Assembly (NCBI RefSeq): GCF_012395185.1
Contig: NZ_JAAZTU010000002.1
Coordinates: 62,001 to 126,000 of the forward strand
Length of the DNA stretch: 64,000 nucleotides
Direction: 5' to 3'
From: Vibrio aestuarianus
GTDB lineage: Bacteria; Pseudomonadota; Gammaproteobacteria; Enterobacterales; Vibrionaceae
A program made the position numbers and the translations under genes. Below the pieces are notes generated by a model, which was given only the letters and a program-made list of their open reading frames with translations, ran no database searches and was not told the DNA's origin. Positions 1 through 9,514 of the stretch are shown here, piece by piece. How positions within the stretch are numbered: the stretch's first letter is position 1; every line of letters starts with the position of its first letter.

Positions 1-708
1 CGTCAGCGCAAAGAGCAGAGACAAAAAAACCTCGAACAGATCCTCAAACTCGCTCATGTTTCATGCAAAGATGAAACGGCTGGCGATCCAGACCAAGACT
101 GGTTGCATCGTTTTTTTGATATGGCGCAAGACATCCATAATTCCTCGATGCAGCGACTTTGGGCGCAAGTGCTTAAGCGTGAAGTGACCAACCCAGGTTC
201 GACGTCATTGAAGGCATTACAAGTTCTACAAGATATGACTCCCAAAGAGGCGCAAATCCTCCAAAGAGCATCATCATTGGCATGCAGTTTCGGCAGTGAT
301 AATAGCCGTAAACTGTTGGTTGGAGTTCGAGCATCAAATGGGATTTTTAGTTTAGGTAAGCGCAATATCACCTTGACCATCAATATGGGGAGCTTTCAGC
401 TTCCCTACTCAAGCCTATTAGTGTTAATTGAGTTAGGTCTGTTACATGCAACGGAGTTAGAGTCAGGCGAAATTGAACTAGAACCTGCGCTATTATTGAT
501 CTATCAAGGCAAGAACTTGTCTTTACAAGCGATGGGCAAAGGGGTTCGCTTACTCTATTACCGCTTTAGTCCGACGGGTAACGAGCTGTGCAAGCTACTC
601 GGTAATAAACCCAATATGCAGTACTACGATCAAATGGTTGCCGTATTAAGCCAAAAATTCACCGTGCAAACCGAAGCGGCCAGTAATTCATTTCATCACG
701 CAGTGTAA
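1..708 (+). CDS. TIGR03899 family protein, 5'-truncated by window edge
   Basis: The reading frame is open from the first base, so the true start lies outside the window; about 235 C-terminal residues are visible. The early visible part (DWLHRFFDMAQDI, then a PGS turn and a KEAQ segment) followed by a beta-rich half matches my memory of the TIGR03899 family, uncharacterised proteins common in vibrios. No signal peptide, membrane segment or catalytic motif is visible in this portion, which looks soluble and mixed alpha/beta. The gene faces the cys operon tail to tail, with one hairpin between them. Its function is unknown; the family call is from recall, while the coding call rests on the long open frame. 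Confidence 0.7.
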   Translation, partial: RQRKEQRQKNLEQILKLAHVSCKDETAGDPDQDWLHRFFDMAQDIHNSSMQRLWAQVLKREVTNPGSTSLKALQVLQDMTPKEAQILQRASSLACSFGSDNSRKLLVGVRASNGIFSLGKRNITLTINMGSFQLPYSSLLVLIELGLLHATELESGEIELEPALLLIYQGKNLSLQAMGKGVRLLYYRFSPTGNELCKLLGNKPNMQYYDQMVAVLSQKFTVQTEAASNSFHHAV

Positions 709-740
709 GCACTCGACGTCGTTAATATAGTTAATACAAT

Positions 741-766
741 AGCAAAAGGGCTCATCTGAGCCCTTT
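741..766 (-). terminator. Terminator-like hairpin between TIGR03899 gene and cysC
   Basis: A near-perfect hairpin (arms AAAGGGCTCA and TGAGCCCTTT) sits between the convergent ends of the first gene and cysC. Read on the minus strand it is followed by a short TTTTG run, so it best serves cysC. On the plus strand there is no U-tract. Confidence 0.6.
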
Positions 767-787
767 GGACGATTTAGTATCGTAATT

Positions 788-1405
788 TTACGCGATGATC
801 GCACGCTGTTTCAGTGCTTGCAGACAAAGATCGACCAGTTCATCAATAGGCTTTTCACCAGCCGGAAGGTCTATTTCCGGGTTTAACGGTTGTTCATATT
901 CAGAATCGATTCCCGTGAAATTGGCAATTTCTCCAGCACGAGCTTTTTTATATAGCCCTTTAGGGTCACGCTGCTCGCAGATATCTAAATCAGTATTGAC
1001 GAACACTTCAATAAACTCGCCCTGTGGCAATAAATCACGCACTAACTGGCGCTCTGCTCGGTGCGGTGAAATAAAAGCAGACAGCACAATCAACCCTGCA
1101 TCAGCCATTAATTTTGCCAACTCACCAATGCGACGGATATTCTCACGGCGATCTTGCTCGGAAAAACCCAGATCACTACACAAACCATGACGAACGTTGT
1201 CACCATCCAATAAATAGGTATGAAAACCCAATTGTGCTAAACGCTGCTCTAGTGCTCCTGCAATCGTCGATTTACCAGCACCAGAAAGTCCGGTAAACCA
1301 CAGCACTGCTGGTTGTTGCTGTTTTAATTTGGCACGAAATTGTTTATCAATACTGTGTTGATGCCAGACGATATTTTCATCTTTATTGGCAGAAGCGGTA
1401 CTCAT
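788..1405 (-). CDS. cysC: Adenylylsulfate (APS) kinase
   Basis: CysC phosphorylates adenosine 5'-phosphosulfate to PAPS in assimilatory sulfate reduction, in the cytoplasm. The 205-residue product has the P-loop GLSGAGKS at about residues 39-46, the DGDNVRHGL segment and the FISPHRAER motif of the family; length is close to E. coli CysC (201). I chose the ATG at 1405 because AAGGA lies 8-9 nt upstream. An in-frame ATG at 1426 overlaps the stop of the upstream permease as TGATG but lacks a good ribosome site; it would add seven residues. It is the last gene of the cobA-cysD-cysN-permease-cysC operon, and the short junction suggests translational coupling to the permease. Confidence 0.93.
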   Translation of the reverse strand: MSTASANKDENIVWHQHSIDKQFRAKLKQQQPAVLWFTGLSGAGKSTIAGALEQRLAQLGFHTYLLDGDNVRHGLCSDLGFSEQDRRENIRRIGELAKLMADAGLIVLSAFISPHRAERQLVRDLLPQGEFIEVFVNTDLDICEQRDPKGLYKKARAGEIANFTGIDSEYEQPLNPEIDLPAGEKPIDELVDLCLQALKQRAIIA

Positions 1406-1425
1406 AACGAAGTCCTTTTTATACA

Positions 1426-3150
1426 TCAAAATGGAAAAAATTGAGGAATAAGTGTCAACACCAAAGCTGAATACACCAACGAAATTGGCACTCCGATTCG
1501 TACGTAATCGCTCAATTTATAATTTCCTACGCTGTAAACCAGTAAATTGGTTTGATAACCATAAGGGGAAATAAAGCTGGCACTGGCACCAAATAGCACT
1601 GCCATAATAAATGGCATCGGGTCAACGCCATAGCCAATCGCCATGCTGTAACCAATAGGAAAGGCCAGTGCGGCGGCTGCGTTGTTGGTCACTAGTTCAG
1701 TGAGCACTAAGGTGACAAAATAGGTCGCCACTAAAGCACCAAATACCCCCCATCCATTAAACGCTTCGATGAACATTTGCCCCATCCGAGCAGAAAGACC
1801 GGATGAGATCATCAGTTGTGCAATGGATAAAGCTGAACCAACGATCACCACAATATCAATCGGGAAACGGCGACGTAGTTCGTTGATTTGTACAATGCCA
1901 CAAATCAACATCACCAATAGATAGCCCAATAAGCCTTTGATGATAGGAATGATCCCCAATAGCGAAGCGGCAATCACAGCAACAAACCCTATCAACACTA
2001 AACTGGATTTATGGCTATCAAGCTTGGCGCTAGAATCCAAATCATTGATCAATACAAACTCGCGGCGATGTGCTCGACGTTCAGCATCAAAACGCTTACC
2101 AGGAACCAATACTAAGGTATCACCAGCGGTTAAAATTATATTGCCGAGCCCACCTTCTAAACGTTCATGACCACGACGAATCGCGACCACAACCGCATCA
2201 AATCGCTCACGAAATTGGCTTGATTTAAGTGTTTTATTACAAAAACTGGCTGATGAGCTCACCACCACTTCAACAAAACTTTGGCCGTTTAAATGATGTT
2301 GTCCAAACAACGTTAAACCTTGGATCTCTTGCAGAGTTGAAACACTTTCAATATCACCACAAAACAGTAGGCGATCTTTGGCTTGCAGTATAAAGTCAGG
2401 ATCAACCGATGCGACGGTTTCACCATTGCGGATCACTTCAGCTAAAAACAGTTTACGCAGTGCTCGTAAATTATTTTCACTGATACTCCGCCCCACCAGC
2501 GGTGATCCAGCTTCGACTCTAGCTTCTAAGAAATAAGGTAAATCCTCTTGGCTTTGATCATCGTAATTCGGCAAAAAATAACTGAGCGGAATTAAGATCA
2601 AAACACCACCGAATAAGACCGCAAGTCCAATCATCGTCGGCGCGAAAAATCCCAAACTCGGCAAGCCGGCATCTTCCACAAAGCTGTTAATAATGAGGTT
2701 GGTTGACGTTCCTATCAGAGTTAATGTGCCACCAAAAATGGCCGCATAAGAAAGTGGGATCAATAACTTAGAAGGCGCATGTTGTTGATTACGCTTAACT
2801 GCGCCAATCAATGACACCACGACGGCAGTATTGTTGGTAAATGATGAAAGCAGCGCTGTTGATAAGCCTAATTTAGCTACCACGGACCCAAGCGTGCCTT
2901 CGGAAATACTACGGCTCACCCAACTGATCAAACGTGTTTTCTCTAAAGCAGCCGAAGCCAGCACCAGAAGAATTAACGTTAATAGTGATGAGTTAGTGAA
3001 GTTTGCCGCAACACTTTTTAGCTCGATCATTCCTGCCATAAACGCCACAAAAGCGGCACCCGCAAAAATGAAACTAGGCTTAATACGAGTTGCAAGCAAG
3101 CAAGTAATAATGCCGAGCAAAATTGCTAACACCAATCCTTGTTCCCACAT
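1426..3150 (-). CDS. SLC13/DASS-type permease with central RCK_C (TrkA-C) domains, probable sulfate transporter
   Basis: This is a 574-residue integral membrane protein. Hydrophobic blocks at about 1-190 and 380-574 flank a soluble middle (about 200-360) with two TrkA-C/RCK_C-like segments: [15 protein letters not shown] with LFCGDIESV, and [12 protein letters not shown] with [12 protein letters not shown]13-type motifs are visible: FTNNTAVVV near residue 105, [13 protein letters not shown] near 155, [13 protein letters not shown] near 490 and [12 protein letters not shown] near 530. This architecture is known in bacterial and algal SLC13 sulfate transporters. Its position inside the cys operon, between cysN and cysC, makes sulfate the best substrate guess, as inference. 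Other divalent oxyanions or sulfonates, or a role in export, cannot be excluded. Confidence 0.85.
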   Translation of the reverse strand: MWEQGLVLAILLGIITCLLATRIKPSFIFAGAAFVAFMAGMIELKSVAANFTNSSLLTLILLVLASAALEKTRLISWVSRSISEGTLGSVVAKLGLSTALLSSFTNNTAVVVSLIGAVKRNQQHAPSKLLIPLSYAAIFGGTLTLIGTSTNLIINSFVEDAGLPSLGFFAPTMIGLAVLFGGVLILIPLSYFLPNYDDQSQEDLPYFLEARVEAGSPLVGRSISENNLRALRKLFLAEVIRNGETVASVDPDFILQAKDRLLFCGDIESVSTLQEIQGLTLFGQHHLNGQSFVEVVVSSSASFCNKTLKSSQFRERFDAVVVAIRRGHERLEGGLGNIILTAGDTLVLVPGKRFDAERRAHRREFVLINDLDSSAKLDSHKSSLVLIGFVAVIAASLLGIIPIIKGLLGYLLVMLICGIVQINELRRRFPIDIVVIVGSALSIAQLMISSGLSARMGQMFIEAFNGWGVFGALVATYFVTLVLTELVTNNAAAALAFPIGYSMAIGYGVDPMPFIMAVLFGASASFISPYGYQTNLLVYSVGNYKLSDYVRIGVPISLVYSALVLTLIPQFFPF

Positions 3151-3167
3151 AACTCATCCCTCAATAA

Positions 3168-3187
3168 GAGAGTGATCACTCACTCTC
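3168..3187. other. Intra-operon hairpin between cysN and the permease gene
   Basis: An 8-bp perfect stem (GAGAGTGA / TCACTCTC) with a TCAC loop fills most of the 47-base gap between cysN and the SLC13 permease. There is no U-tract. It could protect or process the mRNA, or be a minor attenuator; no function is shown. Confidence 0.4.
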
Positions 3188-3197
3188 ACAACAATGA

Positions 3198-4625
3198 CTA
3201 CTTTAATAATTGACTGAGATCTTTTGCGTCCCAATGTGGGAAATGCTTGCGGATCAGAGCATTTAATTCAATTTCGAAAGCAGAATGATGGTTTTCATCG
3301 CGCGCTAAGTTTTGCAGGCTATCACGCACTAAACCAGCTCCAACTGTTACGTTAGTAAGACGATCAATAATGATAAAACCACCGGTATTGGCGCTGTCTA
3401 AGTACTTGTCGAGAGCAATCGACTCATTCAATGACCATTCGCACAATCCAATACCATTGAGCGGCAGCTCATCACTTTGATAGGTCGAAAGGTTATTGAT
3501 GTCATATTGATGACGAATAGCCTTTACTTGACCAACCGTTTTCTTACCTGCAATTTTGATGTTGTACTCGCGACCCGCCTGAAGTGGTTGCTCAGTCATC
3601 CACACCACATCCGCCAATAGGTGGTTGGTTGACTCAACACTCGCCCCTTCAAGGACAATTAAGTCACCACGACTAATGTCGATTTCATCTGTCAGTGTCA
3701 AGGTAACCGCCTGACCTGCCTGCGCTTGTTCTAGATCACCATCGAAAGTGACAATGCGGGCAATGGTCGATTGTTTGCCCGATGGCAATGCTTTGATTGA
3801 ATCACCGACGTTGATGCGACCTGATGCTATCGTGCCCGCAAAGCCTCGAAAGTCGAGATTCGGGCGGTTGACGTACTGCACTGGAAAACGAAATTCGCCC
3901 GCGCCTTTCTCTTGATCAACATCGACATCTTCAAGTAACTCAAGTAGAGATGGTCCTTGATACCAGTCCATAAACTGACTCGCCTCGACCACGTTATCGC
4001 CTTCTAATGCTGAAATCGGGATGATCTGAATATCAATCTCACCTTGTAGGTGCTTGGAAAACTCCAAATAATCTTGGCGAATTTGCTCAAAACGCTCTTG
4101 TGCATAATCAACCAAGTCCATTTTATTGACCGCGACTACAAAATGCTTCAAGCCCAATAAGTTGGAGATAAATGAATGGCGACGTGTTTGATCTAAAATC
4201 CCTTTACGGGCATCAATCAGAATCACCGCAAGATCACACGTTGAAGCTCCAGTGGCCATATTTCGCGTGTATTGCTCATGCCCAGGAGTATCGGCAATGA
4301 TGAATTTTCGTTTTTGAGTTGAGAAATAACGGTACGCGACATCAATCGTGATGCCTTGTTCACGTTCGGCTTGCAAACCATCCACCAGCAGCGCCAAATC
4401 AGGACGTTCGCCAGTCGTACCAACACGCTGACTATCGGAATGCACTGCGGCTAATTGATCTTCATAAATCTGCTTTGAATCATGAAGCAGACGACCAATT
4501 AAGGTACTTTTTCCATCATCTACCGAACCACATGTGAGAAATCTAAGTAGCGATTTGTGTTGGTGTTGAGTGAGGTAACCTTCAATACCTAGCTCAGAAA
4601 GTTGAGCTTGAACTGCACTATTCAT
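3198..4625 (-). CDS. cysN: Sulfate adenylyltransferase subunit 1 (GTPase)
   Basis: CysN is the GTP-hydrolysing partner of CysD; GTP hydrolysis drives formation of APS from sulfate and ATP. At 475 residues it matches the family. The EF-Tu-like GTPase motifs are intact: P-loop GSVDDGKST at 33-41, DTPGHEQY and NKMDLVD, followed by beta-barrel domains. No APS kinase domain is fused to the C-terminus, consistent with a separate cysC. It lies 17 bases behind cysD. Confidence 0.96.
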   Translation of the reverse strand: MNSAVQAQLSELGIEGYLTQHQHKSLLRFLTCGSVDDGKSTLIGRLLHDSKQIYEDQLAAVHSDSQRVGTTGERPDLALLVDGLQAEREQGITIDVAYRYFSTQKRKFIIADTPGHEQYTRNMATGASTCDLAVILIDARKGILDQTRRHSFISNLLGLKHFVVAVNKMDLVDYAQERFEQIRQDYLEFSKHLQGEIDIQIIPISALEGDNVVEASQFMDWYQGPSLLELLEDVDVDQEKGAGEFRFPVQYVNRPNLDFRGFAGTIASGRINVGDSIKALPSGKQSTIARIVTFDGDLEQAQAGQAVTLTLTDEIDISRGDLIVLEGASVESTNHLLADVVWMTEQPLQAGREYNIKIAGKKTVGQVKAIRHQYDINNLSTYQSDELPLNGIGLCEWSLNESIALDKYLDSANTGGFIIIDRLTNVTVGAGLVRDSLQNLARDENHHSAFEIELNALIRKHFPHWDAKDLSQLLK

Positions 4626-4642
4626 AATCTTTCCTTAGATCC

Positions 4643-5551
4643 TTAGAAATAACCTTGGCGTTTTTTCAATTCCATCGATCCCGACTGATCGTGGTCGATC
4701 GCACGGCCTTGTCGTTCACTCGATGTGGCAACGAGCATCTCTTCAATAATACCGGTCAAGGTATTCGCTTTGGATTCAACAGCGCCAGTCAGCGGGTAAC
4801 AACCGAGAGTGCGGAAGCGAACACTTTTGTATTCAACCTTTTCACCCGGCTCAAGTTTCATACGGTTATCATCAACCATGATCAACATGCCATCACGCTC
4901 GACCACAGGACGAATTTCAGACAGATATAGCGGTACGATCTCAATATTTTCTAGATAGATGTACTGCCAAATATCAAGCTCAGTCCAGTTCGACAAAGGA
5001 AATACGCGAATGCTTTCGCCCTTGTTTACTTGACCGTTATAGGTCTTCCATAATTCTGGGCGTTGGTTTTTAGGATCCCACGTGTGGTTTTTATCTCTAA
5101 ATGAATAGACCCGTTCTTTGGCGCGAGATTTCTCTTCATCACGACGAGCACCACCAAAAGCAGCATCAAAGCCGTACTTATTCAGTGCCTGCTTCAGCCC
5201 TTGAGTTTTCATGATATCGGTGTGTTTTGAAGATCCATGAACAAAGGGACTGCACCCCATTGCCAGACCTTCTGGGTTTTTGTGAACCAGTAGCTCAAAA
5301 CCATATTTTTGTGCTGCACGATCACGAAATTCGATCATCTCGCGAAACTTCCAGTCAGTATCGACATGCAGCAAAGGAAACGGAATTTTTCCTGGGTAAA
5401 AGGCTTTACGTGCTAGATGCAACATGACGGATGAATCTTTACCGATCGAGTACATCATTACTGGATTATCAAACTCAGCCGCCACTTCACGAATAATGTG
5501 AATACTTTCCGCTTCGAGCTGCTGTAAATGGGTTAAGCGTTGTTGGTCCAT
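4643..5551 (-). CDS. cysD: Sulfate adenylyltransferase subunit 2
   Basis: CysD is the adenylyl-transferring subunit of ATP sulfurylase, making APS from ATP and sulfate with CysN. The 302-residue form starting MDQQRLTHL has the same length as E. coli CysD and keeps the PP-loop [10 protein letters not shown] near residue 38 and the conserved C-terminal ending [10 protein letters not shown]. The open frame runs 17 codons further upstream, but AGGA is 9 nt before the ATG at 5551, so that start is preferred; ATG 5557 is the alternative. It follows cobA by about 100 bases. Confidence 0.95.
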   Translation of the reverse strand: MDQQRLTHLQQLEAESIHIIREVAAEFDNPVMMYSIGKDSSVMLHLARKAFYPGKIPFPLLHVDTDWKFREMIEFRDRAAQKYGFELLVHKNPEGLAMGCSPFVHGSSKHTDIMKTQGLKQALNKYGFDAAFGGARRDEEKSRAKERVYSFRDKNHTWDPKNQRPELWKTYNGQVNKGESIRVFPLSNWTELDIWQYIYLENIEIVPLYLSEIRPVVERDGMLIMVDDNRMKLEPGEKVEYKSVRFRTLGCYPLTGAVESKANTLTGIIEEMLVATSSERQGRAIDHDQSGSMELKKRQGYF

Positions 5552-5649
5552 CTTCATGCTTCCTTTTGGCTCGCAGTGCGAGCGTGTTGCAATGAGAGTC
5601 ATTGATACAATCGTATTTTCAGAGCGTTACTGCGCCCTTATGATTAGAA

Positions 5650-6555
5650 TTAGGCGTAATTGATGTGAGTGGTCTCAATCGCTTGGCCGTGCTGAAATGC
5701 CGGCTCACCAAACCAATGCAGCTTGTCAGACAACGCAACGACTTCACCAACCACAATTAAGGAAGGCGCTTGTGCTTTTGCTGCCAATTGCGATAAATCG
5801 CTAAGCTGACCTTTGAAAACTTGCTGTGTTCGCTGAGTACCGCGTTCAATAATGGCGATCGGTGTGGTGGCTTGGCGGCCATGCTCAATCAACTGTTCTT
5901 GGATATAACTCGACTTCATCAACCCCATATAAATCACCAAGGTTTGATTACCACGGGCTAGCGTTGACCAATCCATATCATCGTTTTCAGCTTTTAAATG
6001 ACCAGTCACGAATAAGGCTGATTGAGCATAATCTCGATGAGTTAATGGGATGCCAGCATAAGCCGTCGCGCCTGCGGCTGCGGTAATACCAGGGATCACC
6101 TGAAACTTAACTCCGGCATCGAACAAGACTTCCAGCTCTTCACCACCGCGCCCAAAGATAAAAGGATCACCACCTTTAATGCGCACTACTTTATGACCTT
6201 GCTTGGCAAAATCGACCAATAACTGATTGGTTTTGTGTTGCGGAACACTGTGATGACCGGCTCTTTTACCAACACAAACTAAAATGGTTTCACTGGATAC
6301 CAAAGACATGATTTCATCTGAAACCAAGTAATCATAAAGCACCACATCGGCCTGCTGCAGAAAGCTCAACGCTTTTAAAGTTAATAATTCAGGATCACCA
6401 GGACCTGCGCCAATTAGTGCTACTTCGCCTGAAGCAAGTTGGCTTTTTACGTACGATGGCGTGCTAGGAACTAGGGTTTGAGCATTCACAGCAACGAGGC
6501 GTGGCCCTTTTACCGGAAGCTGAGAAATTGTGTCCTTACCTGTCATTATCGTCAT
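5650..6555 (-). CDS. cobA: Uroporphyrinogen-III C-methyltransferase (siroheme synthesis)
   Basis: This SAM-dependent enzyme methylates uroporphyrinogen III to precorrin-2, feeding siroheme, the cofactor of sulfite reductase. The 301-residue protein has the SUMT motifs [19 protein letters not shown] at about 46-64, [36 protein letters not shown] and MGLM. About 40 residues precede the catalytic domain, longer than many stand-alone SUMTs. The precorrin-2 dehydrogenase/ferrochelatase half of CysG is not fused here. The start is uncertain between M1 and M4. As the first gene of the cys operon it ties siroheme supply to sulfate activation. SumT or cysG are alternative names. Confidence 0.9.
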   Translation of the reverse strand: MTIMTGKDTISQLPVKGPRLVAVNAQTLVPSTPSYVKSQLASGEVALIGAGPGDPELLTLKALSFLQQADVVLYDYLVSDEIMSLVSSETILVCVGKRAGHHSVPQHKTNQLLVDFAKQGHKVVRIKGGDPFIFGRGGEELEVLFDAGVKFQVIPGITAAAGATAYAGIPLTHRDYAQSALFVTGHLKAENDDMDWSTLARGNQTLVIYMGLMKSSYIQEQLIEHGRQATTPIAIIERGTQRTQQVFKGQLSDLSQLAAKAQAPSLIVVGEVVALSDKLHWFGEPAFQHGQAIETTHINYA

Positions 6556-6602
6556 CCATAACTGAATTTATAGATGCATTATGGCGAGGTCTTTATATTA
6601 CC

Positions 6603-6620
6603 TGAAATTCTAAAATTTCA
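6603..6620 (-). promoter_or_regulatory. Candidate operator dyad upstream of the cobA-cys operon
   Basis: An interrupted dyad TGAAATT-N4-AATTTCA lies about 50 bp upstream of cobA in a very AT-rich stretch; a TAATAT box follows it on the minus strand. Its position fits an activator site such as that of CysB, which controls sulfur genes in relatives. The CysB consensus is loose and this assignment is inference. The same 278-base gap (6556-6833) also contains the start region of cpdB on the other strand, for which I see no convincing promoter. Confidence 0.35.
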
Positions 6621-6833
6621 TTTTTTATATCAAAAGCTGATAAGGGATTAATTAGCTATCACAATAAAATCACTTATTTTTGATGAAAAAGTCATGATTG
6701 TTGGGATCTTGGCTACAGAATGCCACCAAGTTAACGCTTAACATCACAAATTAATCCTCATTGAAATCATTGTTTCATGAGCTTTTGATACATTACACCA
6801 GTTATTTATTTCCCCTATATAATGGAGTACACA

Positions 6834-8795
6834 ATGAAAGTGGCAGTGAAACCTCTATCAATAGCCGTTCTTGGCGGTATGTTGGCCATGGCTGGCCCCG
6901 CAATGGCTGACACAATTAAGCTTCGTATTGTCGAAACAACCGACATCCATACCAATGTGATGGATTACGACTATTACAAAGATAAGCCATCCAACCAAAT
7001 CGGATTATCTCGCGCTGCCACCCTGGTCAAACAAGCTCGTAATGAAGTTCAAAACAGCGTATTAGTGGACAATGGTGACTTAATCCAAGGTAGCCCAATG
7101 GGTGATTACATGGCAGCCAAAGGAATCAAAGCTGGCGAAGTCCATCCTGTCTATAAAGCCATGAATCAGCTCGGTTATGATGTAGGTAACATTGGTAACC
7201 ATGAATTTAACTACGGTTTATCTTTCTTAGCAGAAACCATCAATGACGCTGATTTCCCTTATGTAAACGCGAACGTTTACGATCAAAAAACCGGTAAGCA
7301 CTACTTCAAACCCTACCTAATTAAGACACACACTTTTAAAGATACCGACGGTAACGCTCATCAAATTAAAGTTGGTTATATCGGTTTTGTACCACCACAA
7401 ATTATGGTGTGGGATAAGAAAAACCTTGAAGGGCAAGTGGTAGCCAAAGATATCAAAGAAACCGCTGAGCAGTTGATCCCACAAATGAAACAAGAAGGCG
7501 CAGATGTGATTGTGGCTATTCCACACTCAGGGGTGTCATCTGACCCGCACAAAACAGGGGCGGAAAACTCGGTTTATTACCTCACACAAGTAAAAGGTAT
7601 TGATGCCATCGCTTTTGGTCACTCACATGCGGTTTTCCCAAGCAAAGATTTTGCGAAATTACCGGGAGCTGACGTTGAAAAAGGCACTATTAATGGCGTA
7701 ACTGCGGTAATGCCAGGACGCTGGGGCAGCCATGTTGGCGTCATGGACCTCACTTTAGAAAATAAAGATGGTAAGTGGAGTGTGGTAGACGGCCAATCAC
7801 AAGCTCGTCCTATTTTCGACAAAGCTAACAAAACATCACTGGCTGAAGCCGATGCTGGCATCGTAAAAGCATTGCAAGATGATCACAAAGGTACTCGCGA
7901 ATTTGTTAACCAACCGATTGGTAAAGCGAATGACGTGATGTACAGCTTCTTAGCATTAGTACAAGACGACCCAACGGTGCAAATCGTTAACCTCGCTCAG
8001 AAAGATTATGTAGAACGCTTTATTCAAGGTGATCCTAGCCTTGATGGCTTACCAGTTCTTTCTGCTGCGGCTCCATTTAAAGCAGGTGGTCGCAAAAATG
8101 ACCCTTCTAACTTTACCGAAGTCGAAGCAGGTCAACTGACGTTCCGTAATGCTGCTGACTTATATCTCTATCCAAACACGCTAGTTGCACTCAAAATGAC
8201 AGGTCACGAAGTGAAAGAGTGGTTAGAGTGCAGCGCAGGCCAATTTAGGCAAATTGATATCAACAGCACAGCACCTCAGCAGTTAATTGACTGGGATGGC
8301 TTCCGCACTTACAACTTCGATGTGATGGATGGTGTGAACTATCAGATCGACGTGACTCAACCAGCAAAATACGATGGTGATTGTAAAGTTCAACATGAAG
8401 GCGCAGAACGTATTGTCGGTTTGACTTACCAAGGTAAGCCTATCGATATGAAGCAGACCTTCATTGTGGCCACCAATAACTACCGCGCTTACAGCAATAA
8501 GTTTGCAGGAACTGGTACAGAGTTCATCGCTTTTGATTCACCTGATGAAAACCGCACTGTTGTTGCAGACTATATTTCTCGCGTGAGCCAAGAAAAAGGG
8601 CTGGTAAACCCAAGCGCTGACAATAACTGGTCATTTGCACCGATAAAAACCGATACAGCGTTGGATATTCGTTTTGAAACATCACCAAGTGACAAAGCGG
8701 CACAATTTATCAAGGACAAAGGTCAGTATCCAATGACCAAAGTTGCCACTGACGATGTTGGCTTCGCGGTTTATAAAATTGACCTAACGAAATAA
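6834..8795 (+). CDS. cpdB: Periplasmic 2',3'-cyclic-nucleotide 2'-phosphodiesterase / 3'-nucleotidase
   Basis: CpdB hydrolyses 2',3'-cyclic nucleotides and then 3'-nucleotides in the periplasm, releasing nucleosides for salvage. The 653-residue protein begins with a Sec signal peptide ending AMA|DT. The calcineurin-like metallophosphoesterase half shows [28 protein letters not shown] and AFGHSHAVF. The C-terminal half is the 5'-nucleotidase substrate-binding domain ([13 protein letters not shown] region). I took ATG 6834 because GGAG lies 6 nt upstream; an in-frame ATG at 6822 has no such site. It is divergent from the cys operon and closed by a strong terminator. Confidence 0.95.
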   Translation: MKVAVKPLSIAVLGGMLAMAGPAMADTIKLRIVETTDIHTNVMDYDYYKDKPSNQIGLSRAATLVKQARNEVQNSVLVDNGDLIQGSPMGDYMAAKGIKAGEVHPVYKAMNQLGYDVGNIGNHEFNYGLSFLAETINDADFPYVNANVYDQKTGKHYFKPYLIKTHTFKDTDGNAHQIKVGYIGFVPPQIMVWDKKNLEGQVVAKDIKETAEQLIPQMKQEGADVIVAIPHSGVSSDPHKTGAENSVYYLTQVKGIDAIAFGHSHAVFPSKDFAKLPGADVEKGTINGVTAVMPGRWGSHVGVMDLTLENKDGKWSVVDGQSQARPIFDKANKTSLAEADAGIVKALQDDHKGTREFVNQPIGKANDVMYSFLALVQDDPTVQIVNLAQKDYVERFIQGDPSLDGLPVLSAAAPFKAGGRKNDPSNFTEVEAGQLTFRNAADLYLYPNTLVALKMTGHEVKEWLECSAGQFRQIDINSTAPQQLIDWDGFRTYNFDVMDGVNYQIDVTQPAKYDGDCKVQHEGAERIVGLTYQGKPIDMKQTFIVATNNYRAYSNKFAGTGTEFIAFDSPDENRTVVADYISRVSQEKGLVNPSADNNWSFAPIKTDTALDIRFETSPSDKAAQFIKDKGQYPMTKVATDDVGFAVYKIDLTK

Positions 8796-8824
8796 CTGAT
8801 TCAATATCCAGATTATTTATCTTC

Positions 8825-8853
8825 AAACGCAGCCATTGGCTGCGTTTTTTATT
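8825..8853 (+). terminator. Rho-independent terminator of cpdB
   Basis: A GC-rich hairpin AAACGCAGCC / GGCTGCGTTT with a 3-base loop is followed by a run of T about 30 bases behind the cpdB stop. Confidence 0.88.
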
Positions 8854-8873
8854 ACTCACTAAAATCAAGGTAA

Positions 8874-8888
8874 GATAGAAGCTCTATC
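8874..8888. promoter_or_regulatory. Candidate operator dyad in front of the Crp/Fnr-like gene
   Basis: A perfect inverted repeat GATAGA-AGC-TCTATC lies 22 bases before the start of the Crp/Fnr-like regulator gene and overlaps a possible -10 box (TAAGAT, 8871-8876). It could be an autoregulatory operator. This is inference from position. Confidence 0.35.
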
Positions 8889-8909
8889 AACAAGAAGGCT
8901 CATCATGAA

Positions 8910-9488
8910 ATGGATGTCGATTTTTACCAGCAGTTATTCCGCCACGGTTTTGCGCAAGATGATATCGAACACTTACTCACTATTGCCAAACCATTAGAGC
9001 TACCAACAAGACATATACTAGTCAATCAAGGCGAATACGCTGACGAATTCTACTTTGTACTACAAGGTGTTTGTCATGCCTGCTATCTCACCGAGCAAGG
9101 CAAACAATTCAGCAAAGAATTTTATTGGGAAAAAGACTGGGTGATAGGATTCGAGAGTTTGATCAATCATCAACCCTCCCCTTATTTATTAGAGACACTC
9201 ACTCCGGTACAACTGTTATGTATTCCGATGCAGACATTGCAGAAATGGCGTGACAATGCTCATCCCATTTATCTTAAGCTGTTGGAAACACAATTGAGGT
9301 ATAAAGAAAACAAAGAACGGTTCATGCTGCTGCATTCGCCACAACAGCGTTATCAACTGTTGTGCCAACACTTTCCTGAGCTATGTGAGCGTATTAATGA
9401 ACAACATATTGCGGCTTATCTTGGTATTACCCCCATCAGCCTTAGCAGAATCAAAGCACGCATAAACGCAAAAGCCAGCGCAAATTAG
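8910..9488 (+). CDS. Crp/Fnr family transcriptional regulator
   Basis: The 192-residue protein has an N-terminal cyclic-nucleotide-binding-type beta-roll (about 20-115; YFVLQGVC and FYWEKDWVIG are typical turns) and a C-terminal helix-turn-helix, QHIAAYLGITPISLSRIK, near 165-182. It ends soon after the HTH with little room for a wing. The cAMP-contact segment of Crp (a GELGLF strand and an ERSA/ERTA turn) is not present, and there is no Cys cluster for an Fe-S centre, so its ligand is unknown. Start: ATG 8910 with AAGG about 11 nt upstream; an overlapping ATG at 8904 is out of frame. It is separated from cpdB by a terminator and is convergent with dbpA. Confidence 0.82.
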   Translation: MDVDFYQQLFRHGFAQDDIEHLLTIAKPLELPTRHILVNQGEYADEFYFVLQGVCHACYLTEQGKQFSKEFYWEKDWVIGFESLINHQPSPYLLETLTPVQLLCIPMQTLQKWRDNAHPIYLKLLETQLRYKENKERFMLLHSPQQRYQLLCQHFPELCERINEQHIAAYLGITPISLSRIKARINAKASAN

Positions 9489-9496
9489 CGCTGGCT
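9473..9496 (-). terminator. Hairpin between Crp/Fnr-like gene and dbpA
   Basis: A perfect 9-bp stem AGCCAGCGC / GCGCTGGCT overlaps the stop codon of the regulator gene. On the minus strand it is followed by TTTTG, so it can end dbpA transcription. The plus strand shows no U-tract. Confidence 0.6.
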
Positions 9497-9514
9497 CAAT
9501 TAAACCTAACCTGA

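Noticed and set aside
6816..6826. TATAAT directly before cpdB as a promoter
   Set aside because: It overlaps the ribosome-binding site, so transcription would begin at or inside the start region; chance match in AT-rich DNA.
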